13,924 nucleotides of DNA from Bdellovibrionota bacterium (GCA_030836365.1 JAURQB010000063.1:1-13924); one strand, 5' to 3'; shown: positions 1 to 7,100, counted from the stretch's first letter. Notes: a model not told the origin generated them from the letters alone. Program-made: numbers and translations.

Positions 1-573
1 ATACTCAAAATGAAAAAAATGTGACCTGAAGCTTTTTTGAGAGTCCTTTATAAAAATATTAAACTCATTAATAGTGCCAAAGAAGCCCCATTTTTGAATG
101 CCTGCGTTTTTTACAAGATAGTTAGAAAAAATAAATCGATGTAGAGTTGTCATGGCTGTAAAACTGAGACTGAAAATTATTGCAATTCCCCTTCCTGAAA
201 TAAAATTGAAATCATAAACCCCAAAAAGATAATCAAAAAGGAAAACACCAGGGATGATTAATACCGCGGAAAAAATTGATCTCGCAGCTAGAGAGAAGTT
301 GTTGTTTAAGTCCTTTGTATTATAGGAGTCAAAGGTTTGAAGAACACAAAATAAGATTAAAAAGTATGGAACGTGAGTAAAGCTAAATAGAACGTTTTCG
401 ATGTTAGTTTGTGGAAATCTGATTAAATAAGAAAGTGAAATTGAGGTAAAATAAGAAAACAAATCCAGAGCAATCAAGATTGATGCGCCGTCAAATCTTG
501 CATCCCATGATCTCGAGGGTGCTTTGATCCAAGATTTTCCTTCGTATAAGTCTTTAGAAGTTACATTATTCAC
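1..573 (-). CDS. Polyprenyl-phosphate glycosylphosphotransferase, N-terminal part (runs off the left edge)
   Basis: An open frame of 191 codons runs from a GTG at 573 to the window edge without a stop; the C-terminal part is outside. The translation begins VNNVTSKDLYEG and shows about four hydrophobic membrane segments (near residues 31-51, 63-82, 101-125 and 130-152). They are followed by a Rossmann-like stretch with KWGFFGTINEF. This is the usual N-terminal layout of WbaP/WcaJ-type enzymes, which transfer a sugar-1-phosphate to undecaprenyl phosphate on the inner membrane to start capsule or O-antigen units. The catalytic transferase domain is not in the window, so the function is inferred from architecture. 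The GTG follows the galE stop TAG directly and has GGGAGAG as a ribosome site inside galE, so the two genes are probably translationally coupled. An ATG five bases inside the GTG is out of frame and stops at once. A polysaccharide membrane protein of another type remains possible. Confidence 0.6.
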   Translation of the reverse strand, partial: MNNVTSKDLYEGKSWIKAPSRSWDARFDGASILIALDLFSYFTSISLSYLIRFPQTNIENVLFSFTHVPYFLILFCVLQTFDSYNTKDLNNNFSLAARSIFSAVLIIPGVFLFDYLFGVYDFNFISGRGIAIIFSLSFTAMTTLHRFIFSNYLVKNAGIQKWGFFGTINEFNIFIKDSQKSFRSHFFHFEY

Positions 574-1548
574 CTATAATCTTCTCTCCCAATCAATCGC
601 TGTTTTTATAATTACTTGAAGGTTGTCATTTTTTGGTGTCCAACCAGTTTTTTTAGAGATTTCGTGTGCCTCACTGATAATTTTAGGTGCATCACCATCC
701 CTCCTGTCACCAACTTCTACGTTAAAGACATTGCCAATAATACTTTTTGTGGCTTCTAAAACTTCTTTTACGCTGCTTCCTTTTCCATAGCCGACGTTAA
801 AAATTTCGCTGGTGCCGCCACCATTTAAATAATTCAGGCCATCAATATGCGCTTGGGCGAGGTCATCCACGTGTATGTAGTCGCGAATGCAGGTTCCATC
901 TGGAGTATCGTAGTCATCGCCAAATATTTGCATTTTTTCTCTTTTGCCAAGTGCGGTTTGACAGGCAATCTTAAGAAGATGCGTTGCGTTTGGGGTACAC
1001 TGACCAACTGATCCGTCTACGGCCGCACCAGCTACATTGAAATACCTCAATATTATAAATTTGAAATCTGGGTGAGCAGCTCCCACATCTTGAAGCATTT
1101 GCTCCGTCATGAGTTTTGTTGACCCATACGGGTTAATTGGAAAAGTCGGGTCGCCCACGCGACCGACACCGTCAGCAGGAATACCATAAACCGCAGCCGT
1201 AGAGCTGAAGATAAAACGGTTGATCTTATGTTTAATACACAGATCAATGAGGTTAAGTGTGTTTAAGGTATTGTTTTTATAATACTTTAATGGGTTGGAG
1301 ACACTTTCAGGAACAACGATGCTTCCAGCAAAATGAAAAACGGCATCAATACTTTTTGAGGTGATGACATGCTCAAGAGTTTCAAGATCTTCAAGGTCAG
1401 CTTGGATGAGTTCTCCAGCGACAACAGACTCTTTTCTACCTGTGGAGAGATTATCGTATATATAGAGATTGTGATCAGTTTGTTTGGAGAGGAGGTTTAG
1501 GACATGAGACCCAATGTAGCCTGCGCCACCAGTGATTAAGATATTCAC
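574..1548 (-). CDS. galE: UDP-glucose 4-epimerase
   Basis: This 324-residue short-chain dehydrogenase-fold protein interconverts UDP-glucose and UDP-galactose in the cytoplasm, feeding galactose into surface polysaccharide. The NAD-binding loop GGAGYIG lies at residues 7-13, the SST catalytic region at 115-117, and the YxxxK catalytic pair is Y141/K145 in PYGSTK. The sequence YDNLSTG near 31-37 and the RDYIHVDDLA block are GalE hallmarks. Length is slightly below the usual ~338. The start is a GTG at 1548-1546, supported by AAGGAG six bases upstream. Downstream it abuts a glycosylphosphotransferase gene with no gap, which suggests a role in polysaccharide synthesis rather than the Leloir sugar-use pathway; no galK or galT is visible. 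Related epimerases acting on UDP-GlcNAc share these motifs, so substrate range is less certain than family. Confidence 0.93.
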   Translation of the reverse strand: MNILITGGAGYIGSHVLNLLSKQTDHNLYIYDNLSTGRKESVVAGELIQADLEDLETLEHVITSKSIDAVFHFAGSIVVPESVSNPLKYYKNNTLNTLNLIDLCIKHKINRFIFSSTAAVYGIPADGVGRVGDPTFPINPYGSTKLMTEQMLQDVGAAHPDFKFIILRYFNVAGAAVDGSVGQCTPNATHLLKIACQTALGKREKMQIFGDDYDTPDGTCIRDYIHVDDLAQAHIDGLNYLNGGGTSEIFNVGYGKGSSVKEVLEATKSIIGNVFNVEVGDRRDGDAPKIISEAHEISKKTGWTPKNDNLQVIIKTAIDWERRL

Positions 1549-1584
1549 TCTTTACTCCTTGAGCTTTATTCTTGTGCGTTAAAT

Positions 1585-1610
1585 ATCTAACTATACTCCT
1601 TGAGTTAGAT
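1585..1610. promoter_or_regulatory. Divergent promoter region with 8-bp inverted repeat (possible operator)
   Basis: ATCTAACT (1585-1592) and AGTTAGAT (1603-1610) are perfect inverted copies separated by 10 bases. Near-consensus -10 hexamers occur on both strands across the left half-site and spacer: TATACT at 1592-1597 on the plus strand and TATAGT at 1595-1590 on the minus strand. No good -35 element is visible on either strand. An 11-base direct repeat TACTCCTTGAG also occurs at 1553-1563 and 1594-1604. The position between galE and the DUF3347 gene fits a shared operator or promoter, but this is inference; an RNA hairpin is an alternative. Confidence 0.3.
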
Positions 1611-1640
1611 CGGATAAATTCTATCGGGTAAGGAGACAAG

Positions 1641-2183
1641 ATGACAATAAAAAATCTGATTTTGGCAGCGTTGATGAGTGTTTTAGTTGCGATGACTAGT
1701 GGGAAAACTTTTTCGATGCATCATGAACAGACTAAAAAAGCTGAAATCGCAAAAGTTGAGCGCAAAAAGATTGATGCGAAGTTGAAGGCGACATTGATTT
1801 CTGTTTTTGAAGTAAACGAAGCGCTTCATTCTGCTTTTTTTACCTATAATGCAGATCTAGTTGATCAAGGCGCAAAGAACTTGCGCGATGCGATCTTAAA
1901 AATTGACGATAAAAAATTAAAAAAACATTTTAAGCGAACGCTCGTTCAATTAGAAAAAATCACCAAAGATCAAAACCAAGAAAAAAATAATCATCAATAT
2001 AACCTTGTGAGTAAAAAACTTGTTCAAGCATTGGGGTTGTATGATCTTGGGGATACTTACAATGTGTACTCTTGCCCGATGGTGAAAAAAGTTTGGGTTC
2101 AAAATTCAAAGAAAATGGCCAAGGTTCATAACCCATACGCCAGCTACATGCCTCACTGTGGAACGAAAGATACTAATTTTTAG
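1641..2183 (+). CDS. Secreted DUF3347-family protein, possible metal binder
   Basis: This 180-residue protein has an N-terminal signal-like segment (K4, then a hydrophobic core at about 5-18), so it is probably exported to the periplasm. The rest matches the DUF3347 pattern. It has a helical region with the FTYNADLVDQGAKNLRDAI block, then a C-terminal signature of CPM at 145-147, W152, NPY at 164-166, M170 and CG at 173-174. DUF3347 domains are often fused to or encoded beside CusB-type copper efflux proteins, and the conserved Cys/Met residues are plausible metal ligands. No copper gene is visible here, so a metal role is inferred. The start ATG has AAGGAG five bases upstream. It is divergent from galE and overlaps the sulfatase gene tail to tail by 11 bases, with no terminator seen between them. 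Family assignment rests on motif recall, not a search. Confidence 0.65.
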   Translation: MTIKNLILAALMSVLVAMTSGKTFSMHHEQTKKAEIAKVERKKIDAKLKATLISVFEVNEALHSAFFTYNADLVDQGAKNLRDAILKIDDKKLKKHFKRTLVQLEKITKDQNQEKNNHQYNLVSKKLVQALGLYDLGDTYNVYSCPMVKKVWVQNSKKMAKVHNPYASYMPHCGTKDTNF

Positions 2184-3906
2184 AAAGCTCCAATTCGGCG
2201 AACGTAAAATCTAATAAATTCTGAACTTGTTTTCGACCGTCTTTCGAATCAATTATTTTTTCATTGGGATCAGTTTCAATGGTGTTTGTTTTGTCCGCAC
2301 TTGCTGACCAGACATAAGAAGTTTCTCCCATAGGAAAGCGTATTTTTAGTCCATCATAAGGCTGAATGAGTGGGGTTGGGGAGTTTTCATTTTTTACATA
2401 CATGGATTCACCAATTGAGGAGATCTCTCCTGAATATCCTGCTGCACTTAAAATAGTGGGCAGTAAATCATAATGAGAATAAACAAGCTCAGGGTTTATT
2501 TTAGGAAGTAAGTATTTTGGCCCAAGGACAACCATAGGTATTCTAAAGTTTTCTTCCCAAGCTCCTAATTCACTATTGTGGTTTCCATGCTCGCCACTAG
2601 GGTAGCTGTGATCAGCGGTAATAAAAATAAGGGAGTTTTGATCAAGTCCTCGGGCCTTCATTTCATCCAAAAAAGTTTGAAGATACAAATCACTTAAGTG
2701 AAGGGAGTTTTGAAAATTTTCTGTTTTACTTTTTGGGTTTGGAAAAAGATATTTAAGACGGTCTGGAACCTTATTAAAATTCATATGATGACTAACTGTC
2801 GTCATGACGGAAAAAACAGGCTTATTGTTTGAGAGCTCCAATGAGCGATCAAGAAAGAGCTTATAACTAATATCATCTTGTGGGCCCCAGCCCCATAATG
2901 TTGTCTTTTTCTCTTCTGTCGTTAATCTCTCCAGAGGCGCGACTTCGACATGCTTGAACCCAATTTTTTTTGCAAACTGGTCGGTATTATCAAAAGTCAT
3001 ATCTTGATAGGATTTATAAAAAAACGTTTCATATCCCAGCTTATTTAAAAATTTAGGAGCGCAGTTAAATCTTATTTTATCTAATTGATAAGATGCTTTT
3101 CCTTTAATCAGAGGAACTTTCGAGCATAGGATGCTGTATTGAGCTTTTACTGTCTGAATCGTGGGAGAGTAGTAGTGAGGAATGTATGTATGGTCTCTCA
3201 TTAGTCTATTAAGAGTCGGCGTAATTTCCTTTCCCTCAAGTGTTTTTTTTCCGATATAAGAATGAGAATAGGACTCCAGTAAAATGAGAAATAGATGAGG
3301 CAATTCATTCGTGATTGGACTAATTGTTACTTTTTTTGGCCCTGCTTTGAGATATTTCTGATAATTTTCTCCCTTAAAGTTTCTTGGAAAAAAATACTCA
3401 TAGGCTGTTCTTGAAACACTAAGAGTTTCACTGTTTTGGATAGGGTATAAGTGAATAAATGAAAGAACGACCGAAAAACTAAGCAATCCAATTAATTTAT
3501 TTTTTAATACTTTATATTTAAACGCCGTGATCGAGCTTGCCGAAGTTGCAACAATGAGAGCAATTAAATAATCCTTTGATTTTAATTTTCCCGAGGCGGT
3601 TTTCATCCCTTCAGGATTAAAAAGAAGCTCAAAATTATCAAAGAAAACAGCGAGGTTCGCACTCGAACCAAAACGATAGCGATACCGAATAAATATCACG
3701 AGTAGCAAACTTCCGGTAAACAACACTGGAATAAAGAGGCGTTTTTTTGGAAGTAGTGATTTTAAAAAGTGTCCAAGAGATATTGTAAAAATTGACCCGA
3801 GCACCACATGGAAGATGAACGTTCCAAAATCAGGATAAGTGTAGTTGACACCTTTTAAATAGGCCCATATCACGTGGACAAAATAGATAATAAAAAAGGT
3901 GTACAT
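2173..3906 (-). CDS. LtaS/MdoB-type sulfatase-fold membrane protein (putative phosphoglycerol or phosphoethanolamine transferase)
   Basis: This 577-residue protein has about five membrane segments in its first 155 residues, then a large extracytoplasmic alkaline phosphatase/sulfatase-fold domain. Metal-site and catalytic features of the lipoteichoic acid synthase family are recognisable: E211 in LLESYSHS, a likely nucleophile T252 in TIQTVKAQYS, the WGWGPQDD block at 338-345, the S-H-H stretch at 372-374, and D432/H433 in FITADHSYPSGEHGN. Relatives transfer phosphoglycerol from phosphatidylglycerol to glycans or lipids; in Gram-negatives the best-known case is MdoB acting on periplasmic glucans. 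The acceptor here cannot be read from sequence. The ATG at 3906 is the first start possible, because an in-frame TGA lies three codons upstream. No good Shine-Dalgarno is visible; translation may depend on the upstream gene 34 bases away. Its 3' end overlaps the convergent DUF3347 gene. Confidence 0.8.
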   Translation of the reverse strand: MYTFFIIYFVHVIWAYLKGVNYTYPDFGTFIFHVVLGSIFTISLGHFLKSLLPKKRLFIPVLFTGSLLLVIFIRYRYRFGSSANLAVFFDNFELLFNPEGMKTASGKLKSKDYLIALIVATSASSITAFKYKVLKNKLIGLLSFSVVLSFIHLYPIQNSETLSVSRTAYEYFFPRNFKGENYQKYLKAGPKKVTISPITNELPHLFLILLESYSHSYIGKKTLEGKEITPTLNRLMRDHTYIPHYYSPTIQTVKAQYSILCSKVPLIKGKASYQLDKIRFNCAPKFLNKLGYETFFYKSYQDMTFDNTDQFAKKIGFKHVEVAPLERLTTEEKKTTLWGWGPQDDISYKLFLDRSLELSNNKPVFSVMTTVSHHMNFNKVPDRLKYLFPNPKSKTENFQNSLHLSDLYLQTFLDEMKARGLDQNSLIFITADHSYPSGEHGNHNSELGAWEENFRIPMVVLGPKYLLPKINPELVYSHYDLLPTILSAAGYSGEISSIGESMYVKNENSPTPLIQPYDGLKIRFPMGETSYVWSASADKTNTIETDPNEKIIDSKDGRKQVQNLLDFTFAELELSKN

Positions 3907-3940
3907 ATTCGATCATTATAACGAAGGGAGAGTGCTTTGG

Positions 3941-4294
3941 TCAGCTCTTTTTTTGGATGCGAATGGGGCCTTTGAAGTTTAAGGACGTGACGATTTTTTT
4001 GTTTTGGGTGATGAGAAGAACGCCTTTTTGGTGAAGGCGGCGGCACGCACAGCGAACAGGCTCCATCTCAGCTCGCCATGAATCACCATAAAATTCATGT
4101 GCTATTTGTGAAGGGCAAATATTAGAAACACCATCGAGCTTATGAACGATATATTTTTCAAGTTCGATTTGTTTTTTCTCGAGTTTTTCTTGGCGGCACT
4201 TTGACGAGCAATACTTAATCTCTTCCCAGTTTTTTTCAAAACGTTTTTGACGCTCAAATGGGCGGCCGCAGCTGGCGCAATGTTTGATTTCCAT
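3941..4294 (-). CDS. DUF2256-DUF3253 fusion protein (zinc-ribbon-like plus winged-helix-like)
   Basis: This 117-residue protein joins two small families. Residues 1-36 match DUF2256: C6/C9 and C29/C33 form a probable zinc site around GRPFERQKRFEKNWEEIKYC. Residues 43-115 match DUF3253, a predicted winged-helix domain, with CPSQIAHEFYG (60-70), WRAEMEPVR (73-81), LLITQ and a GPIRI end. A lysine/glutamate-rich helix (36-46) links them. No enzymatic function is known for either; a nucleic-acid-binding role is an inference from the zinc and winged-helix features. DUF2256 genes are often found near photolyase/cryptochrome genes. Here the divergent neighbour is the DNA glycosylase nei, which loosely fits a DNA-repair setting. 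The start ATG has AAAGGAA about nine bases upstream. It lies 34 bases before the sulfatase gene on the same strand and may be co-transcribed with it. Confidence 0.75.
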   Translation of the reverse strand: MEIKHCASCGRPFERQKRFEKNWEEIKYCSSKCRQEKLEKKQIELEKYIVHKLDGVSNICPSQIAHEFYGDSWRAEMEPVRCACRRLHQKGVLLITQNKKIVTSLNFKGPIRIQKKS

Positions 4295-4332
4295 ATATAT
4301 TTATTCCTTTCGATAATGATAACAAAATCCAC

Positions 4333-4338
4333 AGGAGG
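4333..4338 (+). promoter_or_regulatory. Strong ribosome binding site for nei
   Basis: AGGAGG lies five bases before the nei ATG at 4344. An out-of-frame ATG sits between them at 4339, but the MPEGPE start is fixed by the catalytic Pro2. A GATAAT hexamer at 4312-4317 could be the -10 of nei; no clear -35 is seen. Confidence 0.6.
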
Positions 4339-4343
4339 ATGGT

Positions 4344-5162
4344 ATGCCGGAGGGGCCGGAAATTCGCCGTGAGGCCGATCAAATTCAAGACGCACTCGGA
4401 GAAAGTGCAATTACTGAGATATTTTTTAAGTTTGATCACCTTAAACCTGCAGAAAAAATTCTAAAAGGCAGTAAACTTCTATTCGTTCAAACCGTCGGAA
4501 AAGGCTTTATTCTTCACTTCGATTGCGGTTATTCAATCTACGGCCACAACCAACTCTACGGAAAATGGATGTTTGCTCCAAACATTCCCGAGTCAGGCCG
4601 AGAACTCCGATTAAAGCTCAAATCAAACGGCAAATATGCGCTTCTATACAGCGCCAGTGAAATTCAATTTCTTCCCACAGAAGAAGTTCCAGAGATTCCC
4701 TTCGTTAAAAATAATTCAGGCCTTGATGTTCTAAACGCAAGACCTAGTATTGAAGAAACACTCCACTACATTTCACAAAAAAAGTTTCAAAATAAATCCC
4801 TAAGTGCGCTTCTTCTTGATCAGAAGTTTGTTCTCGGAATGGGGAACTACCTACGCAGCGAAGTTCTTTTTCTCGCCAAGATTCATCCGGATAAAACAAT
4901 CGGTGAATTAAGCGCGCAAAAGAAAAAGGCCCTCGCCAAATATATTAACCTCGTCATGATTCAAGCCTATGAGCACAAAGGAGTGACGAACGATCTCGCT
5001 CGCGCCGAAAAAATGAAAAATCGAAAATTCTTTTTTGAGGACTACCGGTTTTGGGCGTTTAATCGTGAAAATGCCCCGTGCTATATTTGCCAAACATCAA
5101 TTAAAAGAATTGAAAAAAACGCTCGTAGGCTTTATTTTTGCTCAAAATGCCAGCGTAAGTAG
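4344..5162 (+). CDS. nei: Endonuclease VIII, DNA glycosylase/AP lyase
   Basis: This cytoplasmic base-excision repair enzyme of 272 residues removes oxidised pyrimidines from DNA and then cuts the abasic site. It has the full Fpg/Nei layout. The N-terminal MPEGPE carries catalytic Pro2, Glu3 and Glu6, and K53 sits in VGKGF. The block HNQLYG (68-73) is nearly identical to E. coli Nei. The helix-two-turn-helix has LLLDQ and LGMGNYLRSEVL (156-175), and the C-terminal zinc finger has C246, C249, C266 and C269 with the conserved arginine R262 (or R261). Length is close to the 263 of E. coli. The mature enzyme needs Pro2 at its N-terminus, which settles the start. The neighbours are a divergent DUF2256-DUF3253 gene and a downstream secreted protease, which is unlikely to be functionally linked. 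Confidence 0.95.
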   Translation: MPEGPEIRREADQIQDALGESAITEIFFKFDHLKPAEKILKGSKLLFVQTVGKGFILHFDCGYSIYGHNQLYGKWMFAPNIPESGRELRLKLKSNGKYALLYSASEIQFLPTEEVPEIPFVKNNSGLDVLNARPSIEETLHYISQKKFQNKSLSALLLDQKFVLGMGNYLRSEVLFLAKIHPDKTIGELSAQKKKALAKYINLVMIQAYEHKGVTNDLARAEKMKNRKFFFEDYRFWAFNRENAPCYICQTSIKRIEKNARRLYFCSKCQRK

Positions 5163-5231
5163 TTAGAAATACGCAGTTTTAATTGGGGGGAGATGCTTCA
5201 TCTATTTCCAGGGAAAACCGATAAATAGAAT

Positions 5232-7013
5232 GTGAGATTGGTGATATTCAAAATAATATTTTTTTTCAGCTCCTTATCATTCATTTTTAGTGAAGTAGTA
5301 GTCGCGAAGGAAAGTAAACAAGCAAAGTTTGAAAAAGATTTATTAAAACTTTTAAATCCCGATAAGTTTTCTTGTCTCTCAACACGTCCATTAATGGACA
5401 ACCTTTTAATCGAACAAAAAAATAAAAATCTCAAATTCCCAGAAGGGGTAAATTTAGCAAGAATTGAACGTTACCTCGCAGAGCGAATTAAAACAATATC
5501 GGATGATGACTTAAATGATTGCTTTGATACGATGATCATTTATATGAAATGCGAACAGCTGAAAAATGATATTTATAATCTTACACGACTGGGTAAACAA
5601 CGGTATGTGAGAAAGAATTTTAATTCAATCTACTCTGGTGGTGTTAGTAGTTGTGATAATAGTGTTGATAAAGCAATTGCGAAGCGAATCCGTCCAATGC
5701 TCAGTAAGGTAGTTGAGGATTCTAAACATAACGCCTACGAGCATCTGAAAAAAAAATTAATTGTGGCCCTTGGAGTCGAGGACCATCGACCAATTTATGA
5801 TGAATTAAAAATTGTCGCAGAGGCTACAGGCCGACCCGAATTAATTGAAGAAGTTCTAAGAATGCCAACGGTGATGAATTTTCCCCATAGCGAGGAAACA
5901 GACGCACTAATAGAAAACAGGAAACGAAGTTGTTCAGATATTGATAATACTAATATTTTTGTCAACAGAGATTACGATCAAGGAGAAACGAACTCTTGCT
6001 TTTCTTTTGGTGCAGCAAATTTAATGAATTATCACCTTGGCATGAACAGTGTTAGTCCGCTTTTTCTTTATACATTAGCACTTACTAATAACGATGCTCC
6101 CTGGTACTCCTTGCAGGACCCCTTCGTTAAATCTAATACTCAATATAATGGTGGATTTGCCTCGGGGGCGATCAATGAAGCATTAAAATTAGGAAGAGTT
6201 TGCTTAAAAGATGATCTATATGATCCTCGGACAGGGGGAGATGATCTTCGTACCGTTATCAAAAAAGCTGAAAAGGACGGAAAAAAAGCAATTGAGCTAA
6301 AAGAAAAGTTCAACGAAGGTAAAATAACGCAACAGCATTACATGACAAAATTAAAAGCAATTTTTGAAAAAGGGGAAGGGGAAGAGGAAGAGGAAGAGGA
6401 AGAGGAAGAGGAAGAGGAAGAGGAAGAGGAAGAGGAAGAGGAAGAGGAAGAGGAAAAGGAAAGTGCGACAAGAGTGGCTTTTCCCAAAGCAACCTTCAAC
6501 GAGTTTAAAAATATCGTTGACCAGAGTGATAATCAAATCGATTACTTTAGAAAGATGGTGCTTTCTCAATGCAAAACAAAGTTAAGTCAAAGGCAGCGTC
6601 AAATGAAAGTGAAGTCGAGTTACTCTTTTGGGCCAAAATCGATCGATTTAAATAAAATAGATAGCTTGATTGAAAATGGTGAAGTGGCCGCCTTAGGAAT
6701 ACATGCAGGCTATGCTTTACAGCAAGATTTAAGTGATGTTTGGACTCCCCATATTGTGACGCTGACTGGGCGACGGTGGAACGTAGAGCTTAATGTTTGT
6801 GAGTTCCGAATCGTTAATAGCTGGGGAGGAGAGTGTAATGGAGTTCAAAATTTAGATCTTTCTTGCGATGAGAATGATCAATTATGGGTTCGCGAGTCCT
6901 TTATTCGTGGTTATGGAAACTCATTAACAAGAATAATTGAATCTCCCGCACTTGAAGAGCGAAAGTTACAACAAGAAAATCCAAGTTATGAGGACGATGA
7001 TCCTGAATTTTAG
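5232..7013 (+). CDS. Exported papain-like cysteine protease with a poly-glutamate insert
   Basis: This 593-residue protein has a signal-like N-terminus (hydrophobic 3-20, possible cleavage after VVVA at 22-25). Residues 26-240 form a region I do not recognise. A papain-type (C1) core follows: Q250 and C256 in DQGETNSCFSF have the same six-residue spacing as papain Q19/C25, H507 sits in TPHIVTL, and N529 in IVNSWGG. The whole triad and the oxyanion Gln are therefore present, so activity is likely. Between Cys and His sits an insertion with 25 consecutive glutamates (384-408) preceded by GEG. Cysteines in the FRIVNSWGGECN and LDLSC area could form disulfides, fitting export. The start is uncertain: GTG 5232 has only a weak purine tract upstream, and GTG 5241 is a possible in-frame alternative. 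It lies 69 bases after nei. The substrate is unknown; a secreted predation or scavenging role is only a guess. Confidence 0.75.
   Translation: MRLVIFKIIFFFSSLSFIFSEVVVAKESKQAKFEKDLLKLLNPDKFSCLSTRPLMDNLLIEQKNKNLKFPEGVNLARIERYLAERIKTISDDDLNDCFDTMIIYMKCEQLKNDIYNLTRLGKQRYVRKNFNSIYSGGVSSCDNSVDKAIAKRIRPMLSKVVEDSKHNAYEHLKKKLIVALGVEDHRPIYDELKIVAEATGRPELIEEVLRMPTVMNFPHSEETDALIENRKRSCSDIDNTNIFVNRDYDQGETNSCFSFGAANLMNYHLGMNSVSPLFLYTLALTNNDAPWYSLQDPFVKSNTQYNGGFASGAINEALKLGRVCLKDDLYDPRTGGDDLRTVIKKAEKDGKKAIELKEKFNEGKITQQHYMTKLKAIFEKGEGEEEEEEEEEEEEEEEEEEEEEEEEEKESATRVAFPKATFNEFKNIVDQSDNQIDYFRKMVLSQCKTKLSQRQRQMKVKSSYSFGPKSIDLNKIDSLIENGEVAALGIHAGYALQQDLSDVWTPHIVTLTGRRWNVELNVCEFRIVNSWGGECNGVQNLDLSCDENDQLWVRESFIRGYGNSLTRIIESPALEERKLQQENPSYEDDDPEF
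6366..6463 (+). repeat. (GAAGAG)12 microsatellite inside a 98-base all-purine run
   Basis: Twelve perfect GAAGAG units cover 6381-6452 and encode alternating GAA/GAG glutamate codons of the papain-like protease. The surrounding all-purine strand extends from 6366 to 6463. Unit length is a multiple of three, so copy-number change alters the glutamate count by two per unit and keeps the frame. Confidence 0.95.
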
Positions 7014-7066
7014 CGCTTAATCTTCACAATTTACTGATAGCAAAAATAGAAAAAGGATATTATAAA

Positions 7067-7096
7067 ATTCCTATCAAGTCCCCATTTCATAGGAAT
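7067..7096 (+). promoter_or_regulatory. Possible hairpin covering the ABC-F ribosome binding site
   Basis: ATTCCTAT (7067-7074) can pair perfectly with ATAGGAAT (7089-7096) across a 14-base loop. The right arm contains AGGA, the ribosome binding site of the ABC-F gene whose ATG is at 7101. If formed in mRNA it would hide the site, a layout known for translationally attenuated genes. The stem is only eight pairs and mostly A-U, so it would be weak. No leader peptide is visible in the 87-base gap. Confidence 0.3.
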
Positions 7097-7100
7097 ATAG

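Noticed and set aside
574..1548. galE as part of a galactose-use operon
   Set aside because: No galK, galT or galM is present; the immediate downstream gene is a polysaccharide-type membrane transferase.
4102..4439. Minus-strand frames overlapping the DUF2256-DUF3253 gene and the start of nei
   Set aside because: They overlap confident genes, have no recognisable motif and no ribosome site.
5191..5203. AGATG-CTT-CATCT hairpin after nei as a terminator
   Set aside because: Only five pairs, low GC, and no T-run follows; too weak to call.
6310..6585. Open frames of K-R or L-F/P repeats on both strands over the GAAGAG tract
   Set aside because: They are shadows of the simple repeat read in other frames; the protease frame continues with conserved H507 and N529 downstream.
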